Shown here: piece by piece, positions 11,774 to 23,290 of the stretch
How the letters are laid out: each line of letters opens with the position of its first letter
Position numbering within the stretch: position 1 is the stretch's first letter
Assembly: GCF_017654505.1 (NCBI RefSeq)
Contig: NC_054538.1
Span: 49,560,989-49,624,988, forward strand
Length of the DNA stretch: 64,000 bases
Source: Polyodon spathula
Taxonomy: Eukaryota > Chordata > Actinopteri > Acipenseriformes > Polyodontidae
Reading direction: 5' to 3'
Notes under the pieces: generated by a model
The model's database searches: none
Seen by the model: the letters and a program-made list of their open reading frames with translations, nothing else
What the model was told of the DNA's origin: nothing
Program-made: the position numbers and the translations under genes

Positions 11774-12785
11774 CGCAACAACCTGGCATAATTGTTCCAA
11801 ATTTTTATAAAATGACATTACACTTACTTCAAAGATGCAACATGTTTCAGTCAAATCAAATGCCCAATAAACTTTATATCCTGCGCAGAGGAAGAACACA
11901 GACGTAAAATGTCATTAAGTGGGGTTGGCATTGCAGGGGTGTTTCAGTTCTGTGTGACTGTTTAGTAAGCATTATGAATGCTTATTCACCACTGCTACAC
12001 CTCGTTATTTTTTAATGCAAGACTGCGAATGCGAGAATATATGTGTAAATTTGTTTTGTTTTAAGTACTCGCCCAGGGGACTACTGAGACAGACATGAAT
12101 TAGTCTTCATCAGATTTAATTCCCCACAGATGAGCAGGAGTTTCTAACCCTGCTCCAGTACGTTGCATTTAATAAAATGTCTCTGATCTGCCAAGAGGCA
12201 ATGGACACATTAAAAGACGTCCTGGCTAAACCTGAATTAAAAAATAAATAAATAATGTTTTTGACGTAGAATGTGAACGTGCCATTAAAAAAATAAAAAT
12301 GCTAACAAATAAGTAATGTGAATCAGGAATGGATAGTAAAGTTATTGATCGTTTTGCCAAACCTAAAACTACTTCTGTAGTGTTAGAGAAATATTTAATA
12401 GAATAATTTGATATTCTGGGTCATTTTCTGGTGAGCATAGGAAGGTTGTCATTATGAAGCAGGTACTTCAGTAAAACTTAAGTGCAGAAAAATAAGGAAA
12501 AAAAAGTACTTGGAAAATAGGGTTGACTTGGTGATGATGCGTGCCGAAGTGCAGCTTTGCAAGCTCTGCAGGCGTCTGGCATCTTTTACATTTATTTTTC
12601 AGTTTGTCAGGTAAAACATTTTTTTCTTACACACAGAAGGCCCGCAATCATAATGTTTAAGAACCACTGGAATAAAGCAAGGTTTTGTTTGTTACACATC
12701 ACACATGAAATATTTGAACAATTCACTCTGTTTAAATATTTAATGAACGAATGAATACAATTAAATTAAATGAAAGATGACCAAC
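11308..12785. other. elp3 intron, unassigned, with homopolymer tracts
   Basis: No gene recognised. T tracts near 11323-11340 and 11732-11750; the latter runs straight into a G tract to about 11771. Confidence 0.5.
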
Positions 12786-12979
12786 CTCTGAACACGGTAC
12801 ACACGTGTCCATGGGGGTACTAGTGCAAGGATGCGGGCCACCAGTTCCACAAGTGTGCTTGGCGAGTAGCTCTTATAGCGCCCTGTCTTCCAGAGCTCGT
12901 ACAGTCCAGTGCCTCGGATCACCAGTGTTGGGTATAGCTTCATTCCATCAGGGCGAAATGCAGGGTTTTCAAAGAACTC
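12786..12979 (-). CDS. elp3: elp3 internal exon, end of radical-SAM region (about residues 303-366)
   Basis: Third elp3 exon in transcript order. It begins [20 protein letters not shown], continues [19 protein letters not shown], and ends [14 protein letters not shown] plus AG, joining to Arg-Asp-Ile-Pro in the next exon. The acceptor is CTGTAG before 12979 and the donor GT follows 12786. Length 194 nt equals 64 codons plus 2, so phase matches both neighbours. About 36.2 kb of intron separates it from exon 49147. An antisense open frame across the same bases is a shadow. Confidence 0.95.
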
Positions 12980-13474
12980 CTACAGAAAGATAAAAAAATC
13001 TTAAGGGAAGAAATGAGGCACAGCTAGCAGAACTGTACCTAAGTACAACTACCACATGACTAAAACCCACTACATTGCTTAAGGGTTTGAAAGACAAATG
13101 GTCCCACACACCACAAGAGACTTTCAAACATAATGTAGACTCCATGCTAAGGTGTACCAAGCTGTGACACGGTAGAACGAGCTGCAGGAGATGGCACAAT
13201 TCACTACGTGTGATAAACAATGCATTGTACATTCATTCACACACACACACACACAAACAAACGCATTCACACAGAAATAAATATAAATACTATGTTGTGA
13301 ACAGGATGGCTGCAGGGGTGGTGAAGTCAGACCAGAACAGAAACGAAAACAATGAATGGCTTGTGAAACAGACACTACAGCGCTCAGTATTTTATTAAAT
13401 AATAGAAAATAAAATATTTAAACAAAACAAAAGGCATGTTGGCCAAAACAAGTAAGTATCGTGCTGGTGCATAA

Positions 13475-14162
13475 GCGAGTGGAAGAGACAGCGAGTGGGA
13501 GAAGTACAGGCGTGGAAAAGTACAGAGCAGTTTCGAAGCAGAAAGGAGAAATTGCATCTTGAATTGCTTTAATCAGAAAACAGAGGACATTGGGGAAACA
13601 CAGCAGCAGCCGCGTGTGTTTTTGTGATAACAAACAAGCTGAAACTCGGAGCAGCTGATTCAAATTCAGCGCCGTTTTGAGACACGGGCGAGGGGAGGAG
13701 CCGACAGCACAGCAGAACAACGCAGTTAAACGAGGCAGTCTTCCCAGCGACAGCGAGTGGAAGCGACAGCGAGTGGGAGAAGTACAGGCGTGGAAAAGTA
13801 CAGAGCAGTTTCGAAGCAGAAAGGAGAAATTGCATCTTGAATTGCTTTAATCAGAAAACAGAGGACATGGGGAAACACAGCAGCAGCCGCGTGTGTTTTT
13901 GTGATAACAAACAAGCTGAAACTCGGAGCAGCTGATTCAAATTCAGCGCCGTTTTGAGACACGGGCGAGGGGAGGAGCCGACAGCACAGCAGAACAACGC
14001 AGTTAAACGAGGCAGTCTTCCCAGCGACAGCGAGTGGAAGCGACAGCGAGTGGGAGAAGTACAGGCGTGGAAAAGTACAGAGCAGTTTCGAAGCAGTTTG
14101 AAAGCAGGTTGACAGCTGCAGAAGAAACTAAACTTAAAAAAAAAAAAAAAAAAAACCTCAAC
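13475..14162 (+). repeat. Tandem 5' monomers of LINE copy 1 (about 277 bp unit)
   Basis: The motif TCTTCCCAGCGACAGCGAGT recurs at 13739 and 14016, a spacing of 277 bp. The block in between (GAGCAGTTTCGAAGCAG, CTTGAATTGCTTTAATCAG, GACACGGGCGAGGGGAGGAG) is nearly identical in the first, truncated monomer and in the second. ORF1 begins just after the third start. This resembles the monomer promoters of rodent L1; promoter activity is inference. Confidence 0.8.
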
Positions 14163-15110
14163 ATGGTTTTCAAGCCAGTAATCTGTGACACCTGCTTGAT
14201 GTGGGAAATCCGAGAAAACCCAGCGGAGCTAAACCAAGTGTGCGTAAAGTGCCGCGCGATCCAGGATTTGCATAAACTAGTAAGCATGCTAGAAATGGAG
14301 CTGGAAGAAGTGAGACAGCAACAGGATCTTGAGGAACTGGCACACCCACAATTCATGGAAGTCTGCATCACCCCTAACAGACTGAAAGCCACCAGGGAGA
14401 TAGAAGGTCAGAACAGCTGGGTTCAGGTAGGCAGAAGCAGGGAAAAAAAGAAACTTCGTCAAACACAACCACCAGAAATCAAAACAACCAACAGATTTGA
14501 GTCACTTCAGAATTGTGATGAGCAGAACCAACAACAAGAGAATGAAAGGAACAACATCCAGGACCCTATTGACAGTGGTGACAAGACAGTAAAAAGAAGG
14601 GAGGTCATGATTGTTGGGGACTCCATATTGAGAAACACAGCAAGTTCAGTTCGCAGTTTGGACCCCCTTACTACAACAGTGTGCTGCCTTCCGGGAGCCT
14701 CGGTCAAGCACATCACTGAAAACGTGGACAGGCTCCTAGAACGAACAGGAGACGACCCGGTAGTAGTCGTCCACATCGGTACAAACAACATTGGAAGAGA
14801 CAGACCAAAATCCCTGCAAAACAAATTCAGAGAGCTAGGAAGGAAATTAAAAGAGAAAACCAAAACTGTGGTATTTTCTGGTATACTACCCGCACCTTGC
14901 AAAGGACCATATGGACAGCTGGAAATAATAAATCAAAACCAATGGTTGAAGACGTGGTGCACACGGGAAGGCTTCACCTATCTTGATCATTGGACCACAT
15001 TCTACAACGAGGACTATCTGTATAGACGGGATGGACTGCATTTAAATAACAAGGGAACTAGTCTACTTGGAGAAAAGATCCTCGAGCAGGTTCGGAAGCA
15101 TTTAAACTAG
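14163..15110 (+). CDS. LINE copy 1 ORF1, zinc-knuckle / coiled-coil / SGNH-esterase protein
   Basis: The open frame extends upstream to ATG 14034, but that start lies in the 5' monomer and crosses an A tract. The ATG at 14163 gives MVFKPVICDTC and is the better start. The protein has a CDTC...CVKC cysteine pair arrangement, a short coiled coil (LVSMLEMELEEVRQQQDLEE), a charged linker, then a hydrolase-like domain. That domain shows VGDSILR (Ser block), VVHIGTNN (Gly/Asn block) and RRDGLHLN (Asp-His block), the signature of SGNH esterases in CR1-group ORF1. Likely role: RNA-binding chaperone of the LINE particle. The frame is open to its stop. Confidence 0.85.
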   Translation: MVFKPVICDTCLMWEIRENPAELNQVCVKCRAIQDLHKLVSMLEMELEEVRQQQDLEELAHPQFMEVCITPNRLKATREIEGQNSWVQVGRSREKKKLRQTQPPEIKTTNRFESLQNCDEQNQQQENERNNIQDPIDSGDKTVKRREVMIVGDSILRNTASSVRSLDPLTTTVCCLPGASVKHITENVDRLLERTGDDPVVVVHIGTNNIGRDRPKSLQNKFRELGRKLKEKTKTVVFSGILPAPCKGPYGQLEIINQNQWLKTWCTREGFTYLDHWTTFYNEDYLYRRDGLHLNNKGTSLLGEKILEQVRKHLN

Positions 15111-15275
15111 AAAGGAAGGGGGGAGAAATCAACAAAAAAAACAGAAGGGAGACCGCATCAAAACAAGAACAACAACTCAGGTAAGACAACCATTAAATGT
15201 ATTTATCTAAATGCTAGAAGTATCAGAAACAAAATTCTAGAACTTGAAGCTACTGCACTAACAGGTAACTATGAT

Positions 15276-17956
15276 GTGATAGGTGTTACAGAAACGTGGT
15301 TATCTGAGAGTGATGGGGACGAATATAATATTTGTGGGTATACACTGTATAGGAAAGACAGGCAGGACAGAAGAGGAGGAGGGGTAGCGCTATACATAAG
15401 AAACAGTCTTGAAGCCCAGGTGTTAAACCTGGACAAAGAAAATAAAACCGAATCAATATGGGTCAGAATAACAGACAAAAATTCAAAAGCCATAATAATA
15501 GGAGCATGCTATAGACCGCCAGATTCAGACGGTGAGCAAAATAATCTGTTATACAATGACATTAGAAATGAGTGTAGCAAAGGAGAAGCCATACTAATGG
15601 GGGATTTCAACTTCCCCCAAATAAAATGGGAAAACCCGGTGGGTAGCGCGAAGGATGAAATAGAAATGGTGGAAATGACAAATGACTGCTTCCTAACACA
15701 ATTTGTCAAGGCACCGACTAGAGGGGAGGCATGCCTTGATTTAGTCTTTTCAAATAACGAAGATAGAATAACTAAAACAGAGGTCAGAGAACCACTGGCA
15801 AACTCAGACCACAACATGGTCTCATTTGAAGTGTTTTTTAAATCCCCAAAAGTAAAGACTAAAGCTAAGGTTTACAATTTTAGAAAAGCAAACTATGAAG
15901 GCATGAAACAGAGACTAACAGAAGTAGATTGGAGTAAAATAGAGAAAACACCCACAGAAGAAGGATGGTTGTTCTTCAAAAATGTAGTACTAGAGGCGCA
16001 AAACAATTACATCCCTAAAGTAGACAAATCTAAATGTAAAACTAAATTGCCAAAATGGTTTAATAGATCAATTAAAAAAAATATTCAGCGAAAAAAGGCA
16101 CTTTACAGAGCATTAAAAAAGGACCAAAAAGAAAGTACACAGAAAGAGTACACAGAACTGCAAATGCAAGTCAAAAAGGAAGTTAGAAAGGCCAAGAGAG
16201 AAATAGAAATGAACATTGCTAAGGGAGCTAAAACCAATTCCAAAATGTTTTTTCCAATATTACAACAGCAAGAGAACATTCAAAGAGGAGATTAAATGTT
16301 TAAGAGATACAAATGGCAAAATCGTAGAGGAAGAAAAAAAAATAGCAAATATGTTAAATGATTACTTTTCACAAGTTTTTACAAAGGAAGATACTGACAA
16401 CATGCCCCACATGTCATCCAGTTCCTATCCAGTTTTAAATAACTTTAGCATAACTGAGGCAGAAGTGTTAAAGGGACTAGGAGCTCTTAAAATAAACAAA
16501 TCCCCTGGGCCGGATGAGATCCTCCCAGTAGTACTCAAAGAAATGAAAGAAGTAATTTACAAACCGCTAACCAAGATCATGCAGCAGTCTCTTGACACAG
16601 GGGTGGTACCGACAGACTGGAAAATTGCAAACGTAATACCGATCCACAAAAAGGGAAACAAAACTGAACCAGGTAACTACAGACCAGTAAGCCTGACTTC
16701 TATTATATGCAAACTTATGGAAACTATAATAAGATCCAAAATGGAAAATTACCTATATGGTAACAGGGTACTGGGAGACAGTCAACATGGTTTTAGGAAA
16801 GGGAGATCGTGTCTAACTAACTTGCTTGATTTTTTTGAGGATGCAACATCGATAATGGATAATTGCAAAGCATATGACATGGTTTATTTAGATTTCCAGA
16901 AAGCTTTTGACAAAGTCCCGCACAAAAGATTAATTCTCAAACTGAACGCAGTTGGGATTCAAGGAAACACATGTACATGGATTAGGGAGTGGTTAACATG
17001 TAGAAAACAAAAAGTACTGATTAGAGGAAAAACCTCAGAAATGGAGTGTGGTAACCAGCGGTGTACCACAGGGATCAGTATTAGGTCCTCTGCTATTCCT
17101 AATCTACATTAATGATTTAGATTCTGGTATAGTAAGCAAACTTGTTAAATTTGCAGACGACACAAAAGTAGGAGGAGTGGCAAACACTGTTGCAGCAGCA
17201 AAGGTCATTCAAAATGATCTAGACAAGATTCAGAACTGGGCAGACACATGGCAAATGACATTTAATAGAGAAAAGTGTAAGGTACTGCACGCAGGAAATA
17301 AAAATGTACATTATAAATATCATATGGGAGATATTGAAATTGGAGAAGGAATCTATGAAAAAGACCTAGGAGTTTTTGTTGACTCAGAAATGTCTTCATC
17401 TAGACAATGTGGGGAAGCTATAAAAAAGGCTAACAAGATACTCGGATACATTGTGAAAAGTGTTGAATTTAAATCAAGGGAAGTAATGTTAAAACTGTAC
17501 AATGCACTTGTAAGACCTCATCTTGAATATTGTGTGCAGTTCTGGTCACCTCGCTATAAAAAAGATATTGCTGCTCTAGAAAGAGTGCAAAGAAGAGCGA
17601 CCAGAATTATTCCGGGCTTAAAAGGCATGTCATATGCAGACAGGCTAAAAGAATTGAATCTGTTCAGTCTTGAACAAAGAAGACTACGTGGCGACCTAAT
17701 TCAAGCATTCAAAATTCTAAAAGGTATTGACAGTGTCGACGCAAGGGACTTTTTCAGCCTGAAAAAAGAAACAAGGACCAGGGGTCACAAATGGAGTTTA
17801 GAAAAAGGGGTATTCAGAACAGAAAATAGGAGACACTTTTTTACACAGAGAATTGTGAGGGTCTGGAATCAACTCCCCAGTAATGTTGTTGAAGCTGACA
17901 CCCTGGGATCCTTCAAGAAGCTGCTTGATGAGATTTTGGGATCAATAAGCTACTAA
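15276..17956 (+). pseudogene. LINE copy 1 ORF2, endonuclease and reverse transcriptase, two frameshifts
   Basis: N-terminal APE-type endonuclease motifs are TETWLS, MGDFNFP and SDHNMVS. The reverse transcriptase shows NYRPVSLTSI, DFQKAFDKVPH, SGVPQGSVLGPLL and FADDTK. The C-terminus ends LLDEILGSISY. Endonuclease-like codons (YLNARSIRNK) begin before the first Met, so the true start may be further up. The frame breaks near 16250 (one extra T in a T run relative to copy 2) and near 17038 (one extra A). Both shifts fall in homopolymers, so assembly error is possible. Otherwise nearly identical to copy 2. Confidence 0.9.
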
Positions 17957-18280
17957 CAACCAAACGAGCAAGATGGGCCGAATGGCCTCCTCTCGTTTGT
18001 AAACTTTCTTATGTTCTTATGTTCTTATAAATTATCTCCTGTCTACACGCTAATTCTCTACTCCAACCACTTTCCTGAGTGCAGACAGCTGCAGGCTTTT
18101 ATACAGGTAACCATCTCCCGAAAATCAAATAATACTGGCTTTCGCCATCATATTTACATATAAATCATAATACAAATACAATAATAAACAAAGGGACGGG
18201 ACACTCCGCCACATATGTACATATATGCATGCATACACAATAATTAACTTACCTCCACAAATAGACTGATAAAAAGAAAT

Positions 18281-18383
<103 letters not shown>

Positions 18384-18754
18384 GATTTCCATTACATGAG
18401 AGTAGATGTTAAAACTTCGCCAAGATAAGCACCAACTAAAACGTAGCTTTACAGTAAACTAATGTGATCCATCTGCACTTCCATCCACTTGCATTTCTTT
18501 CCATTTGATGACGCAGATATCCTACTGCCTGGTGTTGATGGCTGAAGTGTAATGCTGGCTCCAGGGATCAGCTTAATTTGCTTCCCCAGTGCATCACGAC
18601 ACACAACGGCTGCGATGCTGGCTCTGGGGATCAACGCAGTGAGGTCTCCCCAGCGCATCAGCATGACAGCCGTCTGGATTGAGCCAAGTAGGGTACATCT
18701 CTGGGGTCTTCAAGTGGGCACTTTCCGTCCTCGTTTCTTCGTCGACTAGCCCAC

Positions 18755-18824
18755 ACATAGTATCAAAAGACACTTATCACTATTATAACACATTTATTTT
18801 TGATATATAAATGATGGACATTGA

Positions 18825-18871
<47 letters not shown>

Positions 18872-19460
18872 CAATCCTTCATCCTTGACCATGACACGCT
18901 TGAACGACTAGGACTAAAGTATATGCACTTAATCACCTAATTAGTAATTAGTGAGACAGTTGATTGGACAGTGGATATAGAGTGATTTCAGCTGTTGAAC
19001 TGCAAGCTTGAATAAAAGCAATAAACAAAAAAAAAACACAACATGACACGTCTGTTAAGAGAGCAGCACCTTCATGTAAATTAGCATATTGGAGGCTGGA
19101 CAAGGGCAGCGTACTGTGGCTCGCTGTCTTGGGTGCTCACAGCCAGCAATTTCAAACCTGGCGAGACTGTATATCCAGACACACTCTGTCAATGACAGGC
19201 CACGAACTGCAAGAACAAGAGTCACAACACCTGCCCAAGATCGACAGATCATTCTGCAGCATCTTCGTGAGGTTAATTGTTAATCAGCACAATTAAAAGT
19301 CACTGCACCTGCTCTAAAACAGTGTTTGTCATTTTTCGATCACATCTAGTGAATTTTATCCAAATATAAGTGATAAGTTTCTTTTGATGCTCAAATATAA
19401 GTGATACATTCCTTTTGATGCTTAAATATAAGTGGTAAGTTTCTTTTGAGGCTCAGTATA
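18755..19460 (+). mobile_element. Tc1-like derivative with degraded transposase N-terminus
   Basis: The open frame 19089-19283 encodes the DNA-binding part of a Tc1-type transposase: ARCLGCSQPAISNLARLY and SVNDRPRTARTRVTTPAQDR, ending at a stop. No catalytic domain follows. The ends carry related inverted sequence: ATCAAAAGACACTTATCAC near 18762, and GTGATAAGTTTCTTTTGATG near 19371 with two more imperfect tandem copies to 19460. A T tract spans about 18827-18863. A deletion derivative. Confidence 0.7.
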
Positions 19461-19464
19461 TATA

Positions 19465-20264
19465 AAGAGAGAACTTAGTTTTTTAATGGAACTTTTTATC
19501 ACAACTGTCCATCGCGTTCCTTTTCTTGCTAGGATGTTAATTATAGCAGCTCCTATGCTCAGAGACAGGTTAACCATGTCTCTCTGAAGGAAGGTAATTT
19601 ATAATGTTGATAAAAGACTATGCTCCAAGCAGAAGATAACAGTGAGAGGAAAATAAATGTACAAACCAGAGCTTCACATTTCAATTCAGTAGTTTAGTCG
19701 TTCCACTTGCAAAGTTAACTGGCTGCTAAAAATACCTCTCCCTCCACCCCTTCTCTGATCAACACTTCACATTTCTCTGTTATCTGGTCCATTACCCGCT
19801 GATCAGTGCAAGATGAGCTTACCTAATCCCTCACAGCATAAAAGGTGCACTGTTGTGCCTTCCAAAACTCGTCTTCCAGGTCCTGAAACTCAAGGTCTAG
19901 TCTTTGAGAATCAGTCTGACAATCCAATTCAAGCCTACGTTTTTGGCAGTCGAGTCCTCGTCTTCCAAGCACACGGATTCAAAATAAAGTGAAAGTGCAC
20001 ACTTTTGAATAAATGCAGTCCTTCTGTGTGTGGCATCACAATGTTCTCTAATGTTATGACTTATAGTAGTATAAATGGAGGCTGCATTTATTAAATATAA
20101 GGTATCATTTAAAGTATATCAAGTCAACAGTTCAGAGGCTTGTCCTAAATTCTATACACCGGCAACAATAGTGTTTCTTTAAAAGTACATTATTTCTACA
20201 TTGTACATGGATTAGACCTAGATCATACATGTACCTAATCTGTATGTATACAATACGTAAATAT

Positions 20265-20338
<74 letters not shown>

Positions 20339-20840
20339 TTGTTAGTTTTTGTTTGAGTAAAACATTGTAGCTTTTAATTAGATCCTCATTCATCTACTCA
20401 CCTTGCACTAGTTAACCTGATTGGATTGCTTCATTAGGACATTCAACCTGCTTCCTGGACCTTATTTCTATAGAATATCTCTGATAAGCATTTGGTCCAG
20501 CTATTACTCACATTAAGAAAGACGAAAAAAGCCGTCACTGCCCAAGTACACAAACAGAAATGTGACTGACTGCTGAGAAAAAACGAACAAAAACGTCATT
20601 GCTCGATTTCGAATTATCTATTTTCAAAGAATCTTTATTAGCTTCCTGAGGAATTGAAGAGAAGCTGTTACAGTTTCAGCATTTAGGCTAGCTATTAGGA
20701 TCAGTTCTAACAAACACTACCAGCTTGGACAGATCGGAAATGCTGATCAGATGCCCATATTTTCTGACATGCCCCAAGCAATACCACAGTTCACAAAAAG
20801 GGTGAAAAACAGGTGCGAGTAATCACAACATCTTAAGCTT
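19465..20840. other. elp3 intron, unassigned, with a (TA)n tract
   Basis: No gene recognised. A (TA)n microsatellite spans about 20260-20335. Confidence 0.5.
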
Positions 20841-21014
20841 AGGGGACACTAGTCTACATGTTGCTAGAAAAATGTAGCAAGGGATATGTTTTTTGTAGAA
20901 AGTGACATGCAAGCTACAAGTTGCAAGCAACTGTATCAAAGGGTTGTTGATTTTGTTCAATTAACATTACATCATAGAATAAATCAGCCAATGAAAGTGA
21001 TGTCAAAAGTCATG

Positions 21015-21610
21015 TGTGGTGGAGTGTCCCGTCCCTTTATGTTTATTAGTGTTTTATGTTGTCTGTAGTGTGTTAATGTTGGTGTTTATGTATAAAATAC
21101 ACGGCATATAAATATGGGTTACGAGCACAAATGTTTATGTGTGTGTATATTTGTATTTAGGTACAAGGATTGCACAGCACTTCACGTGCAGGTAAAATGT
21201 AATATGTGGGCACGGGAAATTACACTTAATTCACGTGCAGTTGTACAGAGACTCCAATTGAATTATTAGCAATAGCGTCTCGGTACAGCTGCATAAAAGC
21301 AACATATTTTCACTCACTCGGGGTTGTGTGTTCAGTGAGTGGAGAACGGGATTGGAGACGGAGGTAACAGTAAAGTAATAGCAAATCATAATACCAGCTC
21401 ACCGTGTTTGTCTTTGTAGTCCGTTTTGTTTGTCTCTTTGTTTTGGCTAAAGTGCCGTGTCTTGTGTTTTGTTTGTCTTTGTCTGTGCATTTATAAAATG
21501 CTGAGCACAACCATGCGCTCAGCTTCACCAAAACTCCACGGCTCTCTGTTTATTCTGTGTTGGTTCCTGGTTCTGTTCTGACGTCACCCACTACAGCCGT
21601 CTTTGTGACA
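21015..21610 (+). mobile_element. Solo LTR (family L, 596 bp)
   Basis: Starts TGTGGTGGAGTGTCCCGTCC, ends TTTGTGACA, and is flanked by the 5-bp direct repeat TCATG (21010-21014 and 21611-21615). The start and the GTTCTGACGTCACCC block near the end match the minus-strand LTR at 13296-18213. GCATAAAAGC at about 21291 may be a TATA-like site. No adjacent coding region. Confidence 0.9.
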
Positions 21611-22112
21611 TCATGTAACTAGTTTCTACAGTTGGTGGAGAAAATGAATGTGGATCCAGTGTGGGACACTGTGAGGAAGATTTTCCTTATTGATTTTTTT
21701 CAGGGTGATATTTTTTTTCTTTTTTTTATATAGGTGATATTGGCAAGTAAATAAGTGTTAAAATTGGTCCATTTCTGGTAGTTAATGACCAATTTGTTGG
21801 TAATGTCACGAGATGTAGTGCTTCAAAGTCGACAAAATTATTAATACTATATTCCTTGAAAAAAACGGTTTGACATTATAGTTTAACATTAGAAATTACA
21901 ACAAAAAAAAGCCGGTTTGTTAATGATGCTGAAGCATTAGAACATTCATGTTAAACTGCATTGGTATGTTAACAGTGTGTTAATGCCATGGTAACGGCAT
22001 GTTATCTGTGTGTTAACGATTTCTAAGTGTGTTAACAGTATGTTACGTTTAAGTTCCAAGTTGTGTTTCCACTGGTAATTTTGTCACAAATAAAAGCTTT
22101 TATACAACTTAT

Positions 22113-22634
22113 CCCTTTCCTGTCCGACATCATAAAAAAGACATCAAGCACAGTTCTCTAGTCATTTTTTTCTCCGGAAAAAGCAGAGAAAATCTTTCAA
22201 TGGCCAAGTGAGGAGACGAAAAAAAAGAGGGGGGCGGATCTGAGCAATACACCCAGTCCCTGCAGCACAGACCTAACACGGACATAAACAAACAAAACAG
22301 CTGCTTCCAAATACAGCGCTCAAAGAATATCACAGACATCTGCAGAGTTTTATGAAATGTACAGTAATAAAATAACGACTTGGATCGCATTATTGAGGAG
22401 TTTGGTGATAAAATGAGTGATCAGGAGATGATTTATCAGAATGCACCACTATGAAGAGGTATGTGACAAATAAAGCGAACAAAGAGTGGGGCGGGGCTGG
22501 AGATGCATTACTGAGTGTCCTGTTGATATGCAGTGCCTTTTAAACCTGTTTTACTTTGCATAAAGTTACTTTTAAACAGCGTGTGTGAAAACAAATTGGA
22601 CCTGACAGGTGCTGAAAAAATGGACCGCTAAGAG
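22113..22634 (-). mobile_element. piggyBac-like MITE, copy C (reverse orientation)
   Basis: Matches copies A, B and D in reverse complement (for example TTTCAATGGCC near 22196, GGGGCGGGGCTGGAGATGCA near 22488). TTAA at 22635-22638 follows GGACCGCTAAGAG; the left flank is a degenerate TTAT. No coding capacity. Confidence 0.72.
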
Positions 22635-23139
22635 TTAACAGTAATGTATAACGTCCTACTTTTTGTTTAAAGCCGTTTGAACACTGCAGTTCATTAGACG
22701 CACAGTTACCAATATCCGATTTGCAGAAAAAAAAATCCTCACTTGGCATAATTAGGAATTCTGTTAAAAAAATATAACAAATAAAAAAACAATAAATCAC
22801 ATTTCAACTTCTCCCTATTTACAATTAGTTTGACTTGCACGTTTATTTACACAAAACAGAAAAAACATTCAAGCCAAAAACATTTAAAAAAAAAAAATCA
22901 GGGTATTGTTTTCTGTGTTGTCCAACATTCTATCCACAATTTCTACATACTGTATAGTGTCCCCTGTAATTTGAAGGAACAATATAGAAGCAACAGATTT
23001 TATTCTACATTTTCTAGCAACATGTAGACTAGTGTGTCCTTGGCTTTAGATTCAAAGGAATATGGTAATTAAAAGATGCAAACCTAACCTAACTAGGTTT
23101 CCTTTTTAGGAATAAGAAGTTGTTCTTTGTTTTTTATTT

Positions 23140-23290
23140 CTCAGCGTGGCAGATCAAAGCTAGCGACTGTTACTACTCTACCTGTTTTGGACTATGGTGA
23201 TTTTATCTATCAGTTTGCTTCCAAGCAGTCTTTGCAAAAATTGGATGTAATATTTAATTCGTGTTTGCGTCAGCATCCCTGTAGACACGT
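23140..23290 (+). pseudogene. LINE reverse-transcriptase C-terminal fragment
   Basis: The plus frame reads TTLPVLDYGDFIYQFASKQS and LQKLDVIFNSCLRQ, the common motif near the end of many fish LINE reverse transcriptases. It is a short, isolated remnant. The continuation of the same frame to 23699 has no family resemblance and looks like a chance open frame. Confidence 0.6.

Larger units (their letters stand above)
13475..18029 (+). mobile_element. CR1-like LINE, copy 1
   Basis: A near full-length non-LTR retrotransposon: tandem 5' monomers, ORF1, a gap of about 165 nt, ORF2, and a short 3' region ending in TTCTTATG repeats (18007-18028). Terminal short repeats of this kind, together with ORF1 esterase and an endonuclease/reverse-transcriptase ORF2, point to the CR1 group. 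It is almost identical to the copy at 42215-46509. It lies inside an LTR whose two halves can be matched on either side. The first monomer is truncated, beginning GCGAGTGG. Confidence 0.9.
13296..18213 (-). mobile_element. Solo LTR (family L) on minus strand, split by a CR1-like LINE
   Basis: Read on the minus strand, the LTR starts TGTGGCGGAGTGTCCCGTCC at 18213 and ends TTCACA at 13296. It is flanked by the 5-bp direct repeat TATGT (13291-13295 and 18214-18218). The same family occurs at 21015-21610 on the plus strand, sharing the GGAGTGTCCCGTCCCTTT start and a GTTCTGAC..TCACC block near the end. The LTR itself is only 13296-13474 plus about 18030-18213; the rest is the LINE. No internal coding region of an LTR element is present. 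Confidence 0.87.
20841..23040. mobile_element. TIR-flanked element hosting a solo LTR and a MITE
   Basis: GGGACACTAGTCTACATG with TTGCTAGAAAAATGTAG at 20843-20877 matches the reverse complement of CTACATTTTCTAGCAACATG with TAGACTAGTGTGTCC at 23005-23039, giving arms of about 35 bp. Inside are two independently dated insertions, a solo LTR (21015-21610) and a piggyBac-like MITE (22113-22634). Removing both leaves about 1.1 kb with no recognisable transposase. Superfamily unknown; no clear target duplication seen. Confidence 0.65.

Noticed and set aside
14034..14162. Upstream start for LINE ORF1
   Set aside because: It lies within the 5' monomer and crosses an A run whose length differs between copies; the ATG just before the CDTC motif fits better.
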